Shown piece by piece: positions 24,601-33,500 of a stretch of DNA of 64,000 nt (positions are counted from its first letter, which is position 1; each line of letters opens with the position of its first letter). Location of the stretch: assembly GCA_004173235.1 (NCBI GenBank), contig SEAC01000016.1, forward strand, positions 62,001 through 126,000, in the 5' to 3' direction. The translations under genes and the position numbers were made by a program. Under the pieces are notes generated by a model. It searched no databases, was not told the origin of the DNA, and was given only the letters and a program-made list of their open reading frames with translations. The DNA comes from Chitinophagaceae bacterium. Its GTDB lineage: Bacteria; Bacteroidota; Bacteroidia; Chitinophagales; Chitinophagaceae.

Positions 24601-27220
24601 GAACGTGGTGCAGAACAGCCCTACGCCCGACAGTACTTATACGGTTGATGGCGTTTCCTACTACGTGTACCGTATTCCTGCAACCTACCAGTTTTCGCAG
24701 GCAGGCACCTACAACTTCCAGGTGCTGGCCAATACGGTCGTTTTGGGTGGATGCACTGGCACCAAAGTGTTGAATAACACGATCCGCGTAACCGAAGGGC
24801 CGAAGGCCCGCTTTGAGCCGGTGCTCCCGGTTTGCGGCGCGCTCTCGGTGCAGTTCAACGATGTGTCCACTTCCGACTCTACGCTGGTTAATGCCTGGAG
24901 CTACAACTTCGGCGACGGCGCAACGCTGGCCGATACTTCGCACCTGCAGAACCCATCCTATACTTACCCCGCACGCGCCGCCTACAGCGTGACGCTGCGT
25001 GCAGTGAATGCAGCCGGATGCTTTGCCGACACTACACGTGTAGTAGATATCTCCGGCGCCTACACACCGGCACTCCAGGTAACTCCGAACACAACAGTGT
25101 GTGCAGGTAGCCCGCTCACCTTCACCAACACGTCGACGGCGAGTGGTACGTATGGCAGCATCATCCGCGACTCTGTTGACTTCGGCGATGGATCACCGGT
25201 TGTGTTCATCAATGGCGGCGCCAGCACGACGCATACTTATGCCAATGCCGGCAACTACACGGTAACCTACCACACTACTACAACAAATGGCTGTACGAGC
25301 CCGAATGCAACCATCAGCATCACGGTAAACCCGGTGCCTGCCGTTACGAGCGCTGCCAGCGGAACCATCTGCACGGGCAACGCACAGAACTACAACATCA
25401 CTTCGGGTGTGACCGGCACTTCCTTCTCGTGGAGCCGCCCGGCAGTTGCGGGCATTTCGAATGCTGCAGTAACGAACAGCACGGCCAACCCCATTACCGA
25501 AGCGCTGGTGAACACTACCAATGCACCGATCGTCGTTACCTACACCATCACTCCGTCGGCAGGAGGTTGCACCGGCGCAGCCTTCACCTACCCGGTAACC
25601 GTTTATCCTTCGGTGAACGTAACGAGCGCTGCAACGGGAACCTCGTGCAGCGGCGCCGCACAGTCGTATAATATCACCACCAACGTGCCGGGCGCCACTC
25701 TTTCGTGGAGCCGCCCCGCGGTGACCGGCATTTCGAATGCCGCGGTGAGCGGACAAACAACCGCCACCATCACGGAAGCCTTGGTGAACACAACCAACGC
25801 TCCGATCAACGTGGCATATACCATCACGCCTTCGCTGAACGGTTGTGCGAGCACTACCTTCACCTACACCGTAACCGTGTACCCGACCGCTACGGTTTCG
25901 GGCGCAGCAACGGGTACGGTGTGCAGCGGTGCCGCACAGGCATACAGCATCACATCGGGCGTTGCCGGCACCACTTACAGCTGGAGCCGTCCTGCAGTGA
26001 CCGGCATCAGCAATGCCGCAGCGAGCGGGCAAACGGCTAACCCGATCACCGAAGCACTGGTGAATACCACCAGCGCTCCCATCAGCGTTGTATATACCAT
26101 CACGCCTTCGGCCAACGGTTGTGCAGGAACAGCCTTCACCTACACCGTTACCGTGAACCCCACCGCCACCGTGAGCAGCGCCGCAACGGCATCTGCCTGC
26201 ACCGGCGTCGCCTTCTCTTATACTGCAACGAGTGCCACCGCCGGCGCTACCTATAGCTGGAGCCGCCCCGCTGTGGCAGGCATTTCGAATGCCGCTGTTA
26301 CGAACAACACAGGCAACCCGATCAACGAGACGCTGGTGAACACGACGGCTGCTCCGGTTGTTGCCACCTATACGATCACCCCTTCGGCGAATGGTTGCAC
26401 TGGCACGCCGTTCACGCTGAACGTTACGGTCAACCCGAGCCCCACGGCATCGTTCACCTTTGCCAATAACAGCTGCACCAACAGCGCGGTAAGCTTCAAC
26501 GCGACGGCCTCGGCCGGCGTAACGGGCTACTCGTGGAACTACGGTGATGCAACCACGGGCACGGGCCAGACCTCTACGCATACCTACGCTGCGGGCGGCA
26601 CCTACAATGCCACGCTTACCGTTACATCGGCGGCGGGTTGCACATTCACCACGGCTGCACAGGCCATCGCGGTGGCAGCCATCCTCGCCAACCCTGTGGT
26701 TACCGCGGATGCGCCACAGCCCAACTCGCTCACCTTCCGCTGGACGGCCATTGCCGGCGCTGCTTCTTACGAAGTGTCGATCGACGGAGGTGCAACGTGG
26801 ATACCTGCCAACGGCCCGGGTGGCACGAGCCACACCGTGTCGGGACTGCAGCCCAACCAATCGGTGACGATACAGGTGCGTGCACTCGGTGCACTCAGCT
26901 GCCAGACGGGCGTCGGCACAGCAACCGCCACCACGATGCTGCCCGACGGAGGCATCTACGTTCCGAATACCTTCTCGCCCAACGGCGACGGGCACAACGA
27001 TGTGCTCAAGGTGTATGGCAACTACATCAGCGCCATCGACATGCGCATCTTTAACCAGTGGGGACAGCAGATCGCCATCATCACCAACCCCGGCAGCGGC
27101 TGGGACGGCACCTACCAGGGAAAGATGCAGCCGGTAGCCGTGTATGCCTACGTGATCAAAGTGACACTGCAGAACGGCCAGACCACAACGGTCAAAGGGC
27201 TCTTTAACCTGATTCGCTAA
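21671..27220 (+). CDS. Giant IgGFc-binding/PKD-like surface protein with T9SS type B (gliding-motility-associated) C-terminus
   Basis: This 1849-residue protein has a signal peptide (cleavage near AEA-QT) and an N-terminal beta domain (about 38-190). Fn3/Ig-like segments follow at about 195-400. A region at about 410-900 resembles the IgGFc-binding N-terminal family (GFDFWTGFGYQE, VHIYSTNGVPISVWMH, DHMIQQMFPSVAWGKRY). PKD domains (YNFGDGATLADTSH) and four PKD-like repeats of about 90 residues (about 1220-1590) come next, then another PKD and an Fn3-like domain. It ends with the type B sorting domain (VPNTFSPNGDGHNDVL, IFNQWGQQI, YAYVIKVTLQNG). It should pass the outer membrane by T9SS. A PorP/SprF gene 18 bp downstream fits the known SprB-SprF arrangement. 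A second copy of this design lies at 30527. Confidence 0.88.
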   Translation: MRFSQPSPVTALSSFRRTFFRCLCVALALLGAASAEAQTPYTYTVEGFEDLAFPTTAPAAETPYTSATGTWRIFKGNAVTGTDPCPVVAGNRALRLPNGAQAYLISPTLNNGAGVITFRDNRSNRTFSIYTSTDNGTSWSAATTVGNPASTCAQLSLTVNNPLVNRVKIANLQGQDAGIDSLLITSVTVTAPLVTTTAASNISFTTATSGGNVTSDGLSAVTDRGIVWSLAANPTTAVNLGITHDGTGTGAFSSSMSGLLPATTYHIRAYATNGIGTSYGADLTFTTLAPVPTLTVSPSILAFGNTTVNTTSVMSYSLSGIYLSPVAGNITVTAPAGFGVATSASGPFTPTASLSYNTATLVASTIYVQFQPTTVGALNGTITNSGGGGSVNVSVTGSGSQQLAGATNVGFDFWTGFGYQERMNQKAGNTAEARMSIYISVPSGSVPADVRVELPGIAGAAGFPQTVTVNPGTVSEVTGFPTGDPNNNLNPTGMPDTRLYYTGISNRGVHIYSTNGVPISVWMHTYANNNSAAGAMLFPTNTWSSNYTVQAFGGYSNNSNPASFFFVVANEDNTPVWFTPSQDIVDSSTGSSGTIFNDNHQASRVLYHAGVQYGPFILNKGQVFNAMGFIQGDGGGNNPGDAFGLDLTGSTVQTNCNKSIAVFGGNGRVLVNASDCNADEGSDHMIQQMFPSVAWGKRYLTAPTKTMEYNLYRVNVSDPTTRVWVNDPAHTTSLTGLVNNLYYEFASKTPQLIESDKPITVTQFIVAAECANAPGHDAKGIGDPEMIILSPVEQAINQTTVYSAGIKKSGATYFGHYINVIIPQGGVASFRLDGATTADPGIDQALAVGGAIGTNTAFDPGTIQPISQIFQPHPQLPGFAYATFRVQQLAAHSLYSDSAFNAIAYGMGEGESYGYNAGSALKDLSQQVLLGNPYGVTKGLTCRNNPFFFRIALPYAPAELTSLTWNFNNNPLLTPNANVVQNSPTPDSTYTVDGVSYYVYRIPATYQFSQAGTYNFQVLANTVVLGGCTGTKVLNNTIRVTEGPKARFEPVLPVCGALSVQFNDVSTSDSTLVNAWSYNFGDGATLADTSHLQNPSYTYPARAAYSVTLRAVNAAGCFADTTRVVDISGAYTPALQVTPNTTVCAGSPLTFTNTSTASGTYGSIIRDSVDFGDGSPVVFINGGASTTHTYANAGNYTVTYHTTTTNGCTSPNATISITVNPVPAVTSAASGTICTGNAQNYNITSGVTGTSFSWSRPAVAGISNAAVTNSTANPITEALVNTTNAPIVVTYTITPSAGGCTGAAFTYPVTVYPSVNVTSAATGTSCSGAAQSYNITTNVPGATLSWSRPAVTGISNAAVSGQTTATITEALVNTTNAPINVAYTITPSLNGCASTTFTYTVTVYPTATVSGAATGTVCSGAAQAYSITSGVAGTTYSWSRPAVTGISNAAASGQTANPITEALVNTTSAPISVVYTITPSANGCAGTAFTYTVTVNPTATVSSAATASACTGVAFSYTATSATAGATYSWSRPAVAGISNAAVTNNTGNPINETLVNTTAAPVVATYTITPSANGCTGTPFTLNVTVNPSPTASFTFANNSCTNSAVSFNATASAGVTGYSWNYGDATTGTGQTSTHTYAAGGTYNATLTVTSAAGCTFTTAAQAIAVAAILANPVVTADAPQPNSLTFRWTAIAGAASYEVSIDGGATWIPANGPGGTSHTVSGLQPNQSVTIQVRALGALSCQTGVGTATATTMLPDGGIYVPNTFSPNGDGHNDVLKVYGNYISAIDMRIFNQWGQQIAIITNPGSGWDGTYQGKMQPVAVYAYVIKVTLQNGQTTTVKGLFNLIR

Positions 27221-27238
27221 TCGACTAACACAGAACGA

Positions 27239-28231
27239 ATGAAAAAGTATATCGTACTGATCCTGGCCCTCGTGGGCGGCCGCACATTGGTGCAGGCACA
27301 GGTGGATCCGCATTTCTCACAGTACTATGTCTTCCCGTCGTGGCTCAACCCGGCGCTCACCGGAGCGTTCGACGGCGAGTACAAAGTGGCCGGCATCTAC
27401 CGCAGCCAGTGGGACAAGCTCGATAACGGCTTCAAGACCTTTGGCGTGAATGCCGAAGCCGTGACGAACAAGAAGCTCAACATCGGCCTCAACCTCTTTC
27501 AGCAATCAACGGGAACCGGCTTTACGTACCAGAATGCGTATGCGTCGTTCAACTACACCGGGGTGCGCTTTGGTAAAGAGAACAGCCACGTGATCGCCAT
27601 CGGCATCCAGGCAGGGATGCTGTCGCGCCGCTTCGATCCCACTAAGTTCACCACCGGTGAGCAGTGGAGCGTGGGTGGTGGCTTCAACCCCAACACAGGG
27701 AATGGAGAAGTGCTCGCGAACAAAGGCAAAACCGCATTCGATGCGGGCGCCGGCGTATTGTACTACGATATGAACCCTGCGAAAAAGGCAAGCCCGTACC
27801 TCGGCGTATCGGTGGGCCACCTCACGCAGCCGGAAGGCTTTTACATCAGTGCCAACGACAAGCTCCCGATGCGCATGACCGTGCATGGCGGCGTAGCTAT
27901 CAACCCTTCGGGCAGCTTCGTGGTGACGCCCAACTTCCTGTACCTGCGCCAGGGCAACGCCGAGGAGAAGATGATCGGCGCCTTCGGACAGTACCGTGTG
28001 TCGGAGAACACGAGCCTTCTGGGCGGACTCAACTACCGCTTCGAAGACGCTGTTGTGCCCTTTGTTGGTTTCGACTACAAGAACTTCGTTGTGGGTGTGA
28101 GCTACGACGTGAACACCTCCGACCTCGGCCGGATGGTGGGCAACGCCAACACTTTCGAAGTATCGCTTTCTTACATCATCAAACGCAACCGCATCCTGGG
28201 CCAGCGCTTCTTTAGCTGCCCGCGGCTGTAA
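27239..28231 (+). CDS. PorP/SprF-family type IX secretion membrane protein
   Basis: The 330-residue product has a signal peptide (cleavage near VQA-QV) followed at once by the family signature DPHFSQYYVFPSWLNPALTG. A beta-barrel-type sequence of alternating aromatic/hydrophobic strands follows, ending RFFSCPRL. PorP/SprF proteins sit in the outer membrane and are needed for secretion or anchoring of a cognate T9SS type B cargo. The gene lies 18 bp after the giant type B protein and 29 bp before the PorE-like gene, so the three form an operon. It is clearly related to the paralogue at 38867, with the same length and N-terminal motif. Confidence 0.92.
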   Translation: MKKYIVLILALVGGRTLVQAQVDPHFSQYYVFPSWLNPALTGAFDGEYKVAGIYRSQWDKLDNGFKTFGVNAEAVTNKKLNIGLNLFQQSTGTGFTYQNAYASFNYTGVRFGKENSHVIAIGIQAGMLSRRFDPTKFTTGEQWSVGGGFNPNTGNGEVLANKGKTAFDAGAGVLYYDMNPAKKASPYLGVSVGHLTQPEGFYISANDKLPMRMTVHGGVAINPSGSFVVTPNFLYLRQGNAEEKMIGAFGQYRVSENTSLLGGLNYRFEDAVVPFVGFDYKNFVVGVSYDVNTSDLGRMVGNANTFEVSLSYIIKRNRILGQRFFSCPRL

Positions 28232-28260
28232 TGATTCATTAACCCGATCAACACGCGGAT

Positions 28261-30243
28261 ATGACGATCAAACAATCACTGAAATGTGTACCGGCCCTCT
28301 TGCTGGCTGCGGCGGCACTGCCCTGTGCGGCACAGCGACCGGCCGATTATAAAAAGAGCGGCGACTTCTACTATACCAGCGGAAACTTTTATTCTGCAGC
28401 CGTCTACTACCAGCAATATCTCACCGGTGGCAAAGGCAGCAGCAACGGCGGTTTCCATCCTTATGCCATCAACCTCGCCAAGGCCGGCAAGGGAAAGGGC
28501 AAAGCGGCGTCAGGCGAAAGCGAGATCCAGTATCGACTTGCCGAAAGCTATCGCCGCATTTACAATTACGCTCAGTCCGCAGCGGCCTACGAGGAGCTGC
28601 TGAAAGGCAAGGATGCAGCCGCTTATCCCGAAGCACGCTATGGGTACGCACTCGCACTCCGTGCTTCCGGCAAGCCTGCCGAAGCACGTGCGCAGCTGGA
28701 GCAATACCTCCAGGGCAATGGCGCAAACAAAGCCGCTGCGCAGCTCGAGCTGCAAAGCCTGGCGTTTGCTGAAAAGGAAAGTGCCAACCCGGCCGCGAGC
28801 CAATTCACCATCGCACGCATCGCCGACCCGGTGAATGGCGCCGAAACGAACTACGCCGCCCAGTGGAGCGGAAGCAATTTCGTATTTACGAGCACGCGTC
28901 CCGACAGCACACAAAAGGACAACGTGTTCGCCAACCGTATTTATACGGGAGCACCCGGTGGCCCGGTGGAAGCAGTTTCGATCAGCAACAAAGACGCAGC
29001 CGAGCAGGGCGCAGCTGCGATGAGCCCGGATGGCAATCGCCTGTACTTCACCCGCTGGACCTACGACCGCGGCACGGCCGTTTCATCCATCTTCGTAAGC
29101 CAGAAAAGCGGCGGCAGCTGGTCGGATCCCGTGCGCCTCGCCGAAAGCGTGAATGCACCCGGAGCCAGCGCCCGCCAGCCTTTCGTAAGCCCTGATGGCA
29201 GGTACCTGCTGTTTGCATCCAACCGCCCCGGCGGCCTGGGTGGCTACGACATCTGGTCGGCGCCCATCACCGGCGAGAGCATCGGTGCCGCGCAGAACCT
29301 CGGCCCCAACGTGAATACCGTTGCCGACGAAGAAGCGCCTTTTTACCATGCGCCTTCGCAAACGCTGGTGTTTGCCTCCCGCGGCCGCGTGGGCATGGGT
29401 GGCCTCGACCTCTTCAGCGCCAGCGGCAACCCGTCGACGGGCTTTGCGGCAGCACAGAACATGGGCTTCCCCGTTAACTCCACGAAAGACGATTCTTATT
29501 TCTCTACCGCCAGTGCAGACCGCCTGCTGAAAGGCGCGGTGATCTCCTCCGACAGGGGCAATGATGCCTGCATGTCGCTGTACACGGTAGACAAGCAATA
29601 CCGCCAGTTTGTTGCAGGCACCGTGATCGATTGCAATACGAAGCTCCCACTGAGCGGTGCGCAGGTGCAAATCGATGGCCGCAGCGCCACTACCGGTGCT
29701 GACGGATCGTACATCGTAGAAGTACAAGCCTTCTCTGCTACCAATCTTGCTGCATCGAAGGAAGGATACACAGGCACGCAGCTGCCGCTAACTCCTCCTG
29801 CGCGGGCTACTGTAGATACACTGGTGAACAGCGCGATCTGCCTCGACCTGATACCCGCTACGGATACGGCGCTTGCCGAGCGGCCTGCCCGCGACAATAC
29901 GGTTCTTTTCGACTTTGCCAAGTGGAGCCTCCGCCCCGAAACACAGGCGACATTGGATACACTTGCAGCCATCCTCAAGCGTGAGCCTTCGCTGCGCGCG
30001 GTCGTAACCGGTTACACCGACCAGGTGGGTTCCGACGAATACAACCTGAAGTTGAGCCGCGAGCGTGCACAGGCATGCGCCGACTACCTGCAGCGCAAAG
30101 GCGTTCCGGCATCGCGCATCCAGGTGGTGGCAAAAGGCGCCTGCTGCCCGCTGCAACCCGAGAAGACTGCAGATGGCCAGGACAACCCGGCCGCACGCCA
30201 GCAAAACCGTCGTGTAGAATTCGATATCAAACTAACCAGGTAA
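28261..30243 (+). CDS. PorE-like OmpA-family protein (TPR, WD40/PD40 propeller, carboxypeptidase-regulatory-like, OmpA)
   Basis: This 660-residue protein has a signal peptide (cleavage near CAA-QR). TPR helices occupy about 23-180 (DYKKSGDFYYTSGNFYSAAV, ESYRRIYNYAQSAAAYEELL). PD40/WD40-like propeller strands follow at about 185-440 (AMSPDGNRLYFTRW, PFVSPDGRYLLFASNRPGG). A carboxypeptidase-regulatory-like domain lies at about 450-525 (AGTVIDCNTKLPLSGAQV), and an OmpA peptidoglycan-binding domain at about 540-660 (VTGYTDQVGSDEYN, LSRERAQACADYL). Order and length match PorE of the T9SS, which ties the outer-membrane complex to peptidoglycan. It closes the operon with the giant type B protein and PorP/SprF, and a strong terminator follows. 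Confidence 0.88.
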   Translation: MTIKQSLKCVPALLLAAAALPCAAQRPADYKKSGDFYYTSGNFYSAAVYYQQYLTGGKGSSNGGFHPYAINLAKAGKGKGKAASGESEIQYRLAESYRRIYNYAQSAAAYEELLKGKDAAAYPEARYGYALALRASGKPAEARAQLEQYLQGNGANKAAAQLELQSLAFAEKESANPAASQFTIARIADPVNGAETNYAAQWSGSNFVFTSTRPDSTQKDNVFANRIYTGAPGGPVEAVSISNKDAAEQGAAAMSPDGNRLYFTRWTYDRGTAVSSIFVSQKSGGSWSDPVRLAESVNAPGASARQPFVSPDGRYLLFASNRPGGLGGYDIWSAPITGESIGAAQNLGPNVNTVADEEAPFYHAPSQTLVFASRGRVGMGGLDLFSASGNPSTGFAAAQNMGFPVNSTKDDSYFSTASADRLLKGAVISSDRGNDACMSLYTVDKQYRQFVAGTVIDCNTKLPLSGAQVQIDGRSATTGADGSYIVEVQAFSATNLAASKEGYTGTQLPLTPPARATVDTLVNSAICLDLIPATDTALAERPARDNTVLFDFAKWSLRPETQATLDTLAAILKREPSLRAVVTGYTDQVGSDEYNLKLSRERAQACADYLQRKGVPASRIQVVAKGACCPLQPEKTADGQDNPAARQQNRRVEFDIKLTR

Positions 30244-30267
30244 AACACATTGTTAGAAAGCCAAACG

Positions 30268-30297
30268 AGGAGCCGGTTAGTCCGGCTCCTTTTTTTG
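30268..30297 (+). terminator. Rho-independent terminator of the first surface-protein operon
   Basis: AGGAGCCGG (30268-30276), loop TTAGT, CCGGCTCCT (30282-30290), then a seven-T run. It separates the PorE-like gene from the second giant-protein operon. Confidence 0.92.
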
Positions 30298-30342
30298 TGT
30301 TTTGCCCCTCCGGGGTAGTGTTGCGGCCCCGATGCGGCGATT

Positions 30343-30366
30343 GGTAACGTTATCGGTAACGATTGC
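30343..30366. promoter_or_regulatory. LacI-type operator before the second giant surface-protein operon
   Basis: GGTAACGTT-ATCGGT-AACGATTGC. The right half including the following GTAA is identical to the sites at 40894 and 57101, and the left half is identical to the site at 57101. The centre (30354.5) lies 57.5 bp before a TAAAATTA element at 30412. Confidence 0.7.
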
Positions 30367-30411
30367 GTAAATAAAGAATCTGGCCTCGTTTATCCCTGCA
30401 GAAAAAGGGGC

Positions 30412-30419
30412 TAAAATTA
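30412..30419 (+). promoter_or_regulatory. Weak -7-like element TAAAATTA of the second surface-protein operon
   Basis: Its position relative to the operator is identical to that of TAGACTTG before susC and the GH28 gene, and it shares TAnAnTT with them. It departs from TAnnTTTG at the last base and at position 5, and the matching -33 position reads TTTA. A promoter here would give a leader of about 100 nt. Confidence 0.35.
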
Positions 30420-30526
30420 ACCTGCGAAACAGCTTGCGCGGCGTCTACCGTCGCAGTAATTCGTCCCGATCCTCCCCCTGAAGAACCTTCGCCCTTCCTG
30501 CGACCAACCAACCAAAGAACTGCTAT

Positions 30527-33500
30527 ATGGACAAACTCCTGAAGGATAGCCCTGTGCACCTGCTTGCCTCCCTTTTGAACCGTTTGAAGAAGACCGCGGC
30601 ACTCGTCGTGCTGTTTACGCTTCCGCTGCTTGCGGCTGCGCAGACTCCCTATACGTACGTCGCCGAAGGTTTCGATGGCGGACAGATGCCGGCTTCTTCG
30701 GGAGCCGCGCCCGCAACCCTTACCTGGTACACTACGTCTACAGGCACGTGGGGACTGTTCAAAGGCTACACTACTACGAGCTCCGATCCTTGCCCCAACG
30801 GCAACGGCAACCGCGCCATCCGCTTTCCCTCGAATGCGGCTGCCTATGTTATTACACCCTACCTGGCGCAGGGTGCAGCCGTGGTCACTTTTGCCGATGG
30901 CCGCACCAACCGCACCATTACCTATTGGACGTCGACGGACGATGGCGTTACGTGGAGCGCACCGCTCACTGTGAACACCGGGGCAAGCACGTGTATCGGC
31001 GCCACCATCAACATCAACAACCTTGCTGTAAACCGGATGAAGTTTGCCAACATGGGCACCAACGACGCCGGCATGGACAATATCCTCATTACGCCGGCGG
31101 GCATCAACAAGCCTGTTGTTTCAACTACTACCGCTACGGGCATCACCGTCATCACCGCCAGTTCGGGCGGTACCGTTTCGTCGGACGGTGGTGCAACGGT
31201 GAGCGACCGCGGACTCGTGTGGGGCACATCGCCCGGCCCAACCACTGCTGTCAACAACGGCATTACCCATGATGGTACGGGGACAGGCACCTACGCGAGT
31301 TTGCTCAATGGCCTTGCGGGTGGAACCACGTACTACTACCGCGCATTTGCCATAAACAGCGCAGGCACCAGCTACGGCGCAGAGCTTTCCTTTACCACGC
31401 CTCCTGCCACTCCTACCCTTATTGCGAACCCTTCTTCGCTGGCATTTGGCATGCAAACAGTGAATACCACCTCGAGTGTGATGTCTTATTCGTTGCAGGG
31501 CGTTTACCTCAACCCAACGGCCGGCAACATCACCATCACCGCACCGGCCGGTTATAGTATTTCTACAAGTCTGTCCACACCTTTCGGACCAACCGCTACG
31601 ATCCCTTACACCGGCGCGACTCTTGCAGCAACCACGATCTATGTACGTTTTACGCCAACTGCCATCGGCGCAGCGAACGGAAGCGTTGCCAATACCGGCG
31701 GAGGTGCTCCTCCGGCGGCCGTTGCCGTTACGGGTGCGGGCGCTGCCAAGCTGGACGGCGTAACCAACGTGGGCTTCGACTTCTGGACAGGCTTCGGCTA
31801 CCAGGAGAAGATGAGCCAGAAGGCCGGGAACTCCAATGAATGCAAACTGTCCGTGTATATCTCCGTTCCTTCTGGAGCCACTTCGGCATCTGTGGTGGTG
31901 GAAATGCCCGGCATTGCGGGTGCTCCCGGGTTTCCGCGCATAGTTACAGTTGCTCCCGGCACCGTGCAGGAGATCACCGGCTTCCCTACTGGTGACGCCG
32001 CTGACGAGATGAACCCTTCGGGGCAGCCCGACACCAGGCTATATTATACTGGGAAAAGCCGCCGCGGTATTCATATTTACTCAGCCAACGGCGTGCCTAT
32101 CGCTGTCTGGATGCACTCCTATACCACCGGTAACTCGGCGGCGGGAGCCATGCTTTTTCCAAGCAATACCTGGGCATCTTCGTATACCGTTCAGGCATAC
32201 GGAGGGTACTCGAATACATCCAATCCAGCTTCCTTCTTTTTCGTAGTAGCGAAAGAAGACAATACGCCCATCTGGTTCACACCAAGCCAGGACGTAGTGG
32301 ATTCCAGTGACAACACCATCTTCAAGAGCGGGCATACGGCTGCGATGGTTCAATACCACAAGAACGTCGAATACGGCCCGATCTATCTTAATAAAGGCGA
32401 GATATTCAATGCCATGGGCTTTATTACAGGATCCGGCACGGGCGTGGGAACCGGCAAGGCTTTCGGGCTGGATCTGTCGGGCAGTGCGGTGCGCACGACC
32501 TGCGACAAGTCGATCGCTGTATTCGGAGGAAACGGTCGATGCCTGGTGCTTCCGGGCACCTGCACTGCGAACACCGGCTCCGATCACATGATCCAGCAGA
32601 TGTTCCCTTCTGTTGCGTGGGGAAAACGATACCTGACCGTGCCTACACGAACAATGGAGTATAACCTGTACCGAATAAACGTAAACGATCCTTCCACAAG
32701 GGTATGGGTAAACAATCCGGGACATACCACCGTGCTCACAGGGCTGATCGATAACCTCTATTACCAGTTTGCAAGCAATCAGCCTCAATTGATTGAAAGC
32801 GATAAGCCTATTACCGTTTCGCAGTTCATCGTAGCCGGCGATTGTGCTACGGCTGCGGGTGCGAAAGGCTCCGGTGACCCGGAATTCATAACGCTCAGCC
32901 CCGTGGAGCAGGCAATCAGCCGAACCACGGTTTGGTCTTCGCGGATAAAGAATACCAATTCCACCACAACTAACGGCCATTACATAAATGTGGTGATTCC
33001 CCAGGGTGGAGTTGCGTCCTTTCGTCTCGACGGTGCAACCACCGGCGACCCGGGCGTGAACCAGGCAACCGTTGGTGCCGGTAGTTCTGCCGCATATGGA
33101 GCAGGAACGATCCAGCCGCTCGCCAACATCTTTCAGCCGCACCCGCAGCTTGCAGGCTTTGCATACGCAACGTTCAGGGTAACACCGGGAGCGGCTCATA
33201 CACTTACGTCCGATTCGGCGTTCAACGCAATCGCTTATGGAATGGGTGATGGGGAAAGCTATGGCTACAACGCAGGCGCAACAGTGAAAGACCTTTCGCA
33301 ACAGGTGCTGCTCGGCAACCCTTATGGAGTAACGAAGGGCCTTACCTGTAAAGACAACGACTTCTTCTTCCGCGTGGCGCTGCCTTATGCGCCTGCCGAT
33401 CTCGCTTCGCTTACATGGGATTTCAACAACGAGCCCACACTGACGCCAAATGCCAACGTAGTGCAGAACCTGCCCACGCCCGACAGTACCTATTCTGTAG

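Noticed and set aside
25193..27313. 706-codon open frame on the minus strand inside the first giant surface-protein gene
   Set aside because: Antisense shadow over the PKD-like repeats. The composition is rich in Arg, Gly and Cys with no signal or motif.
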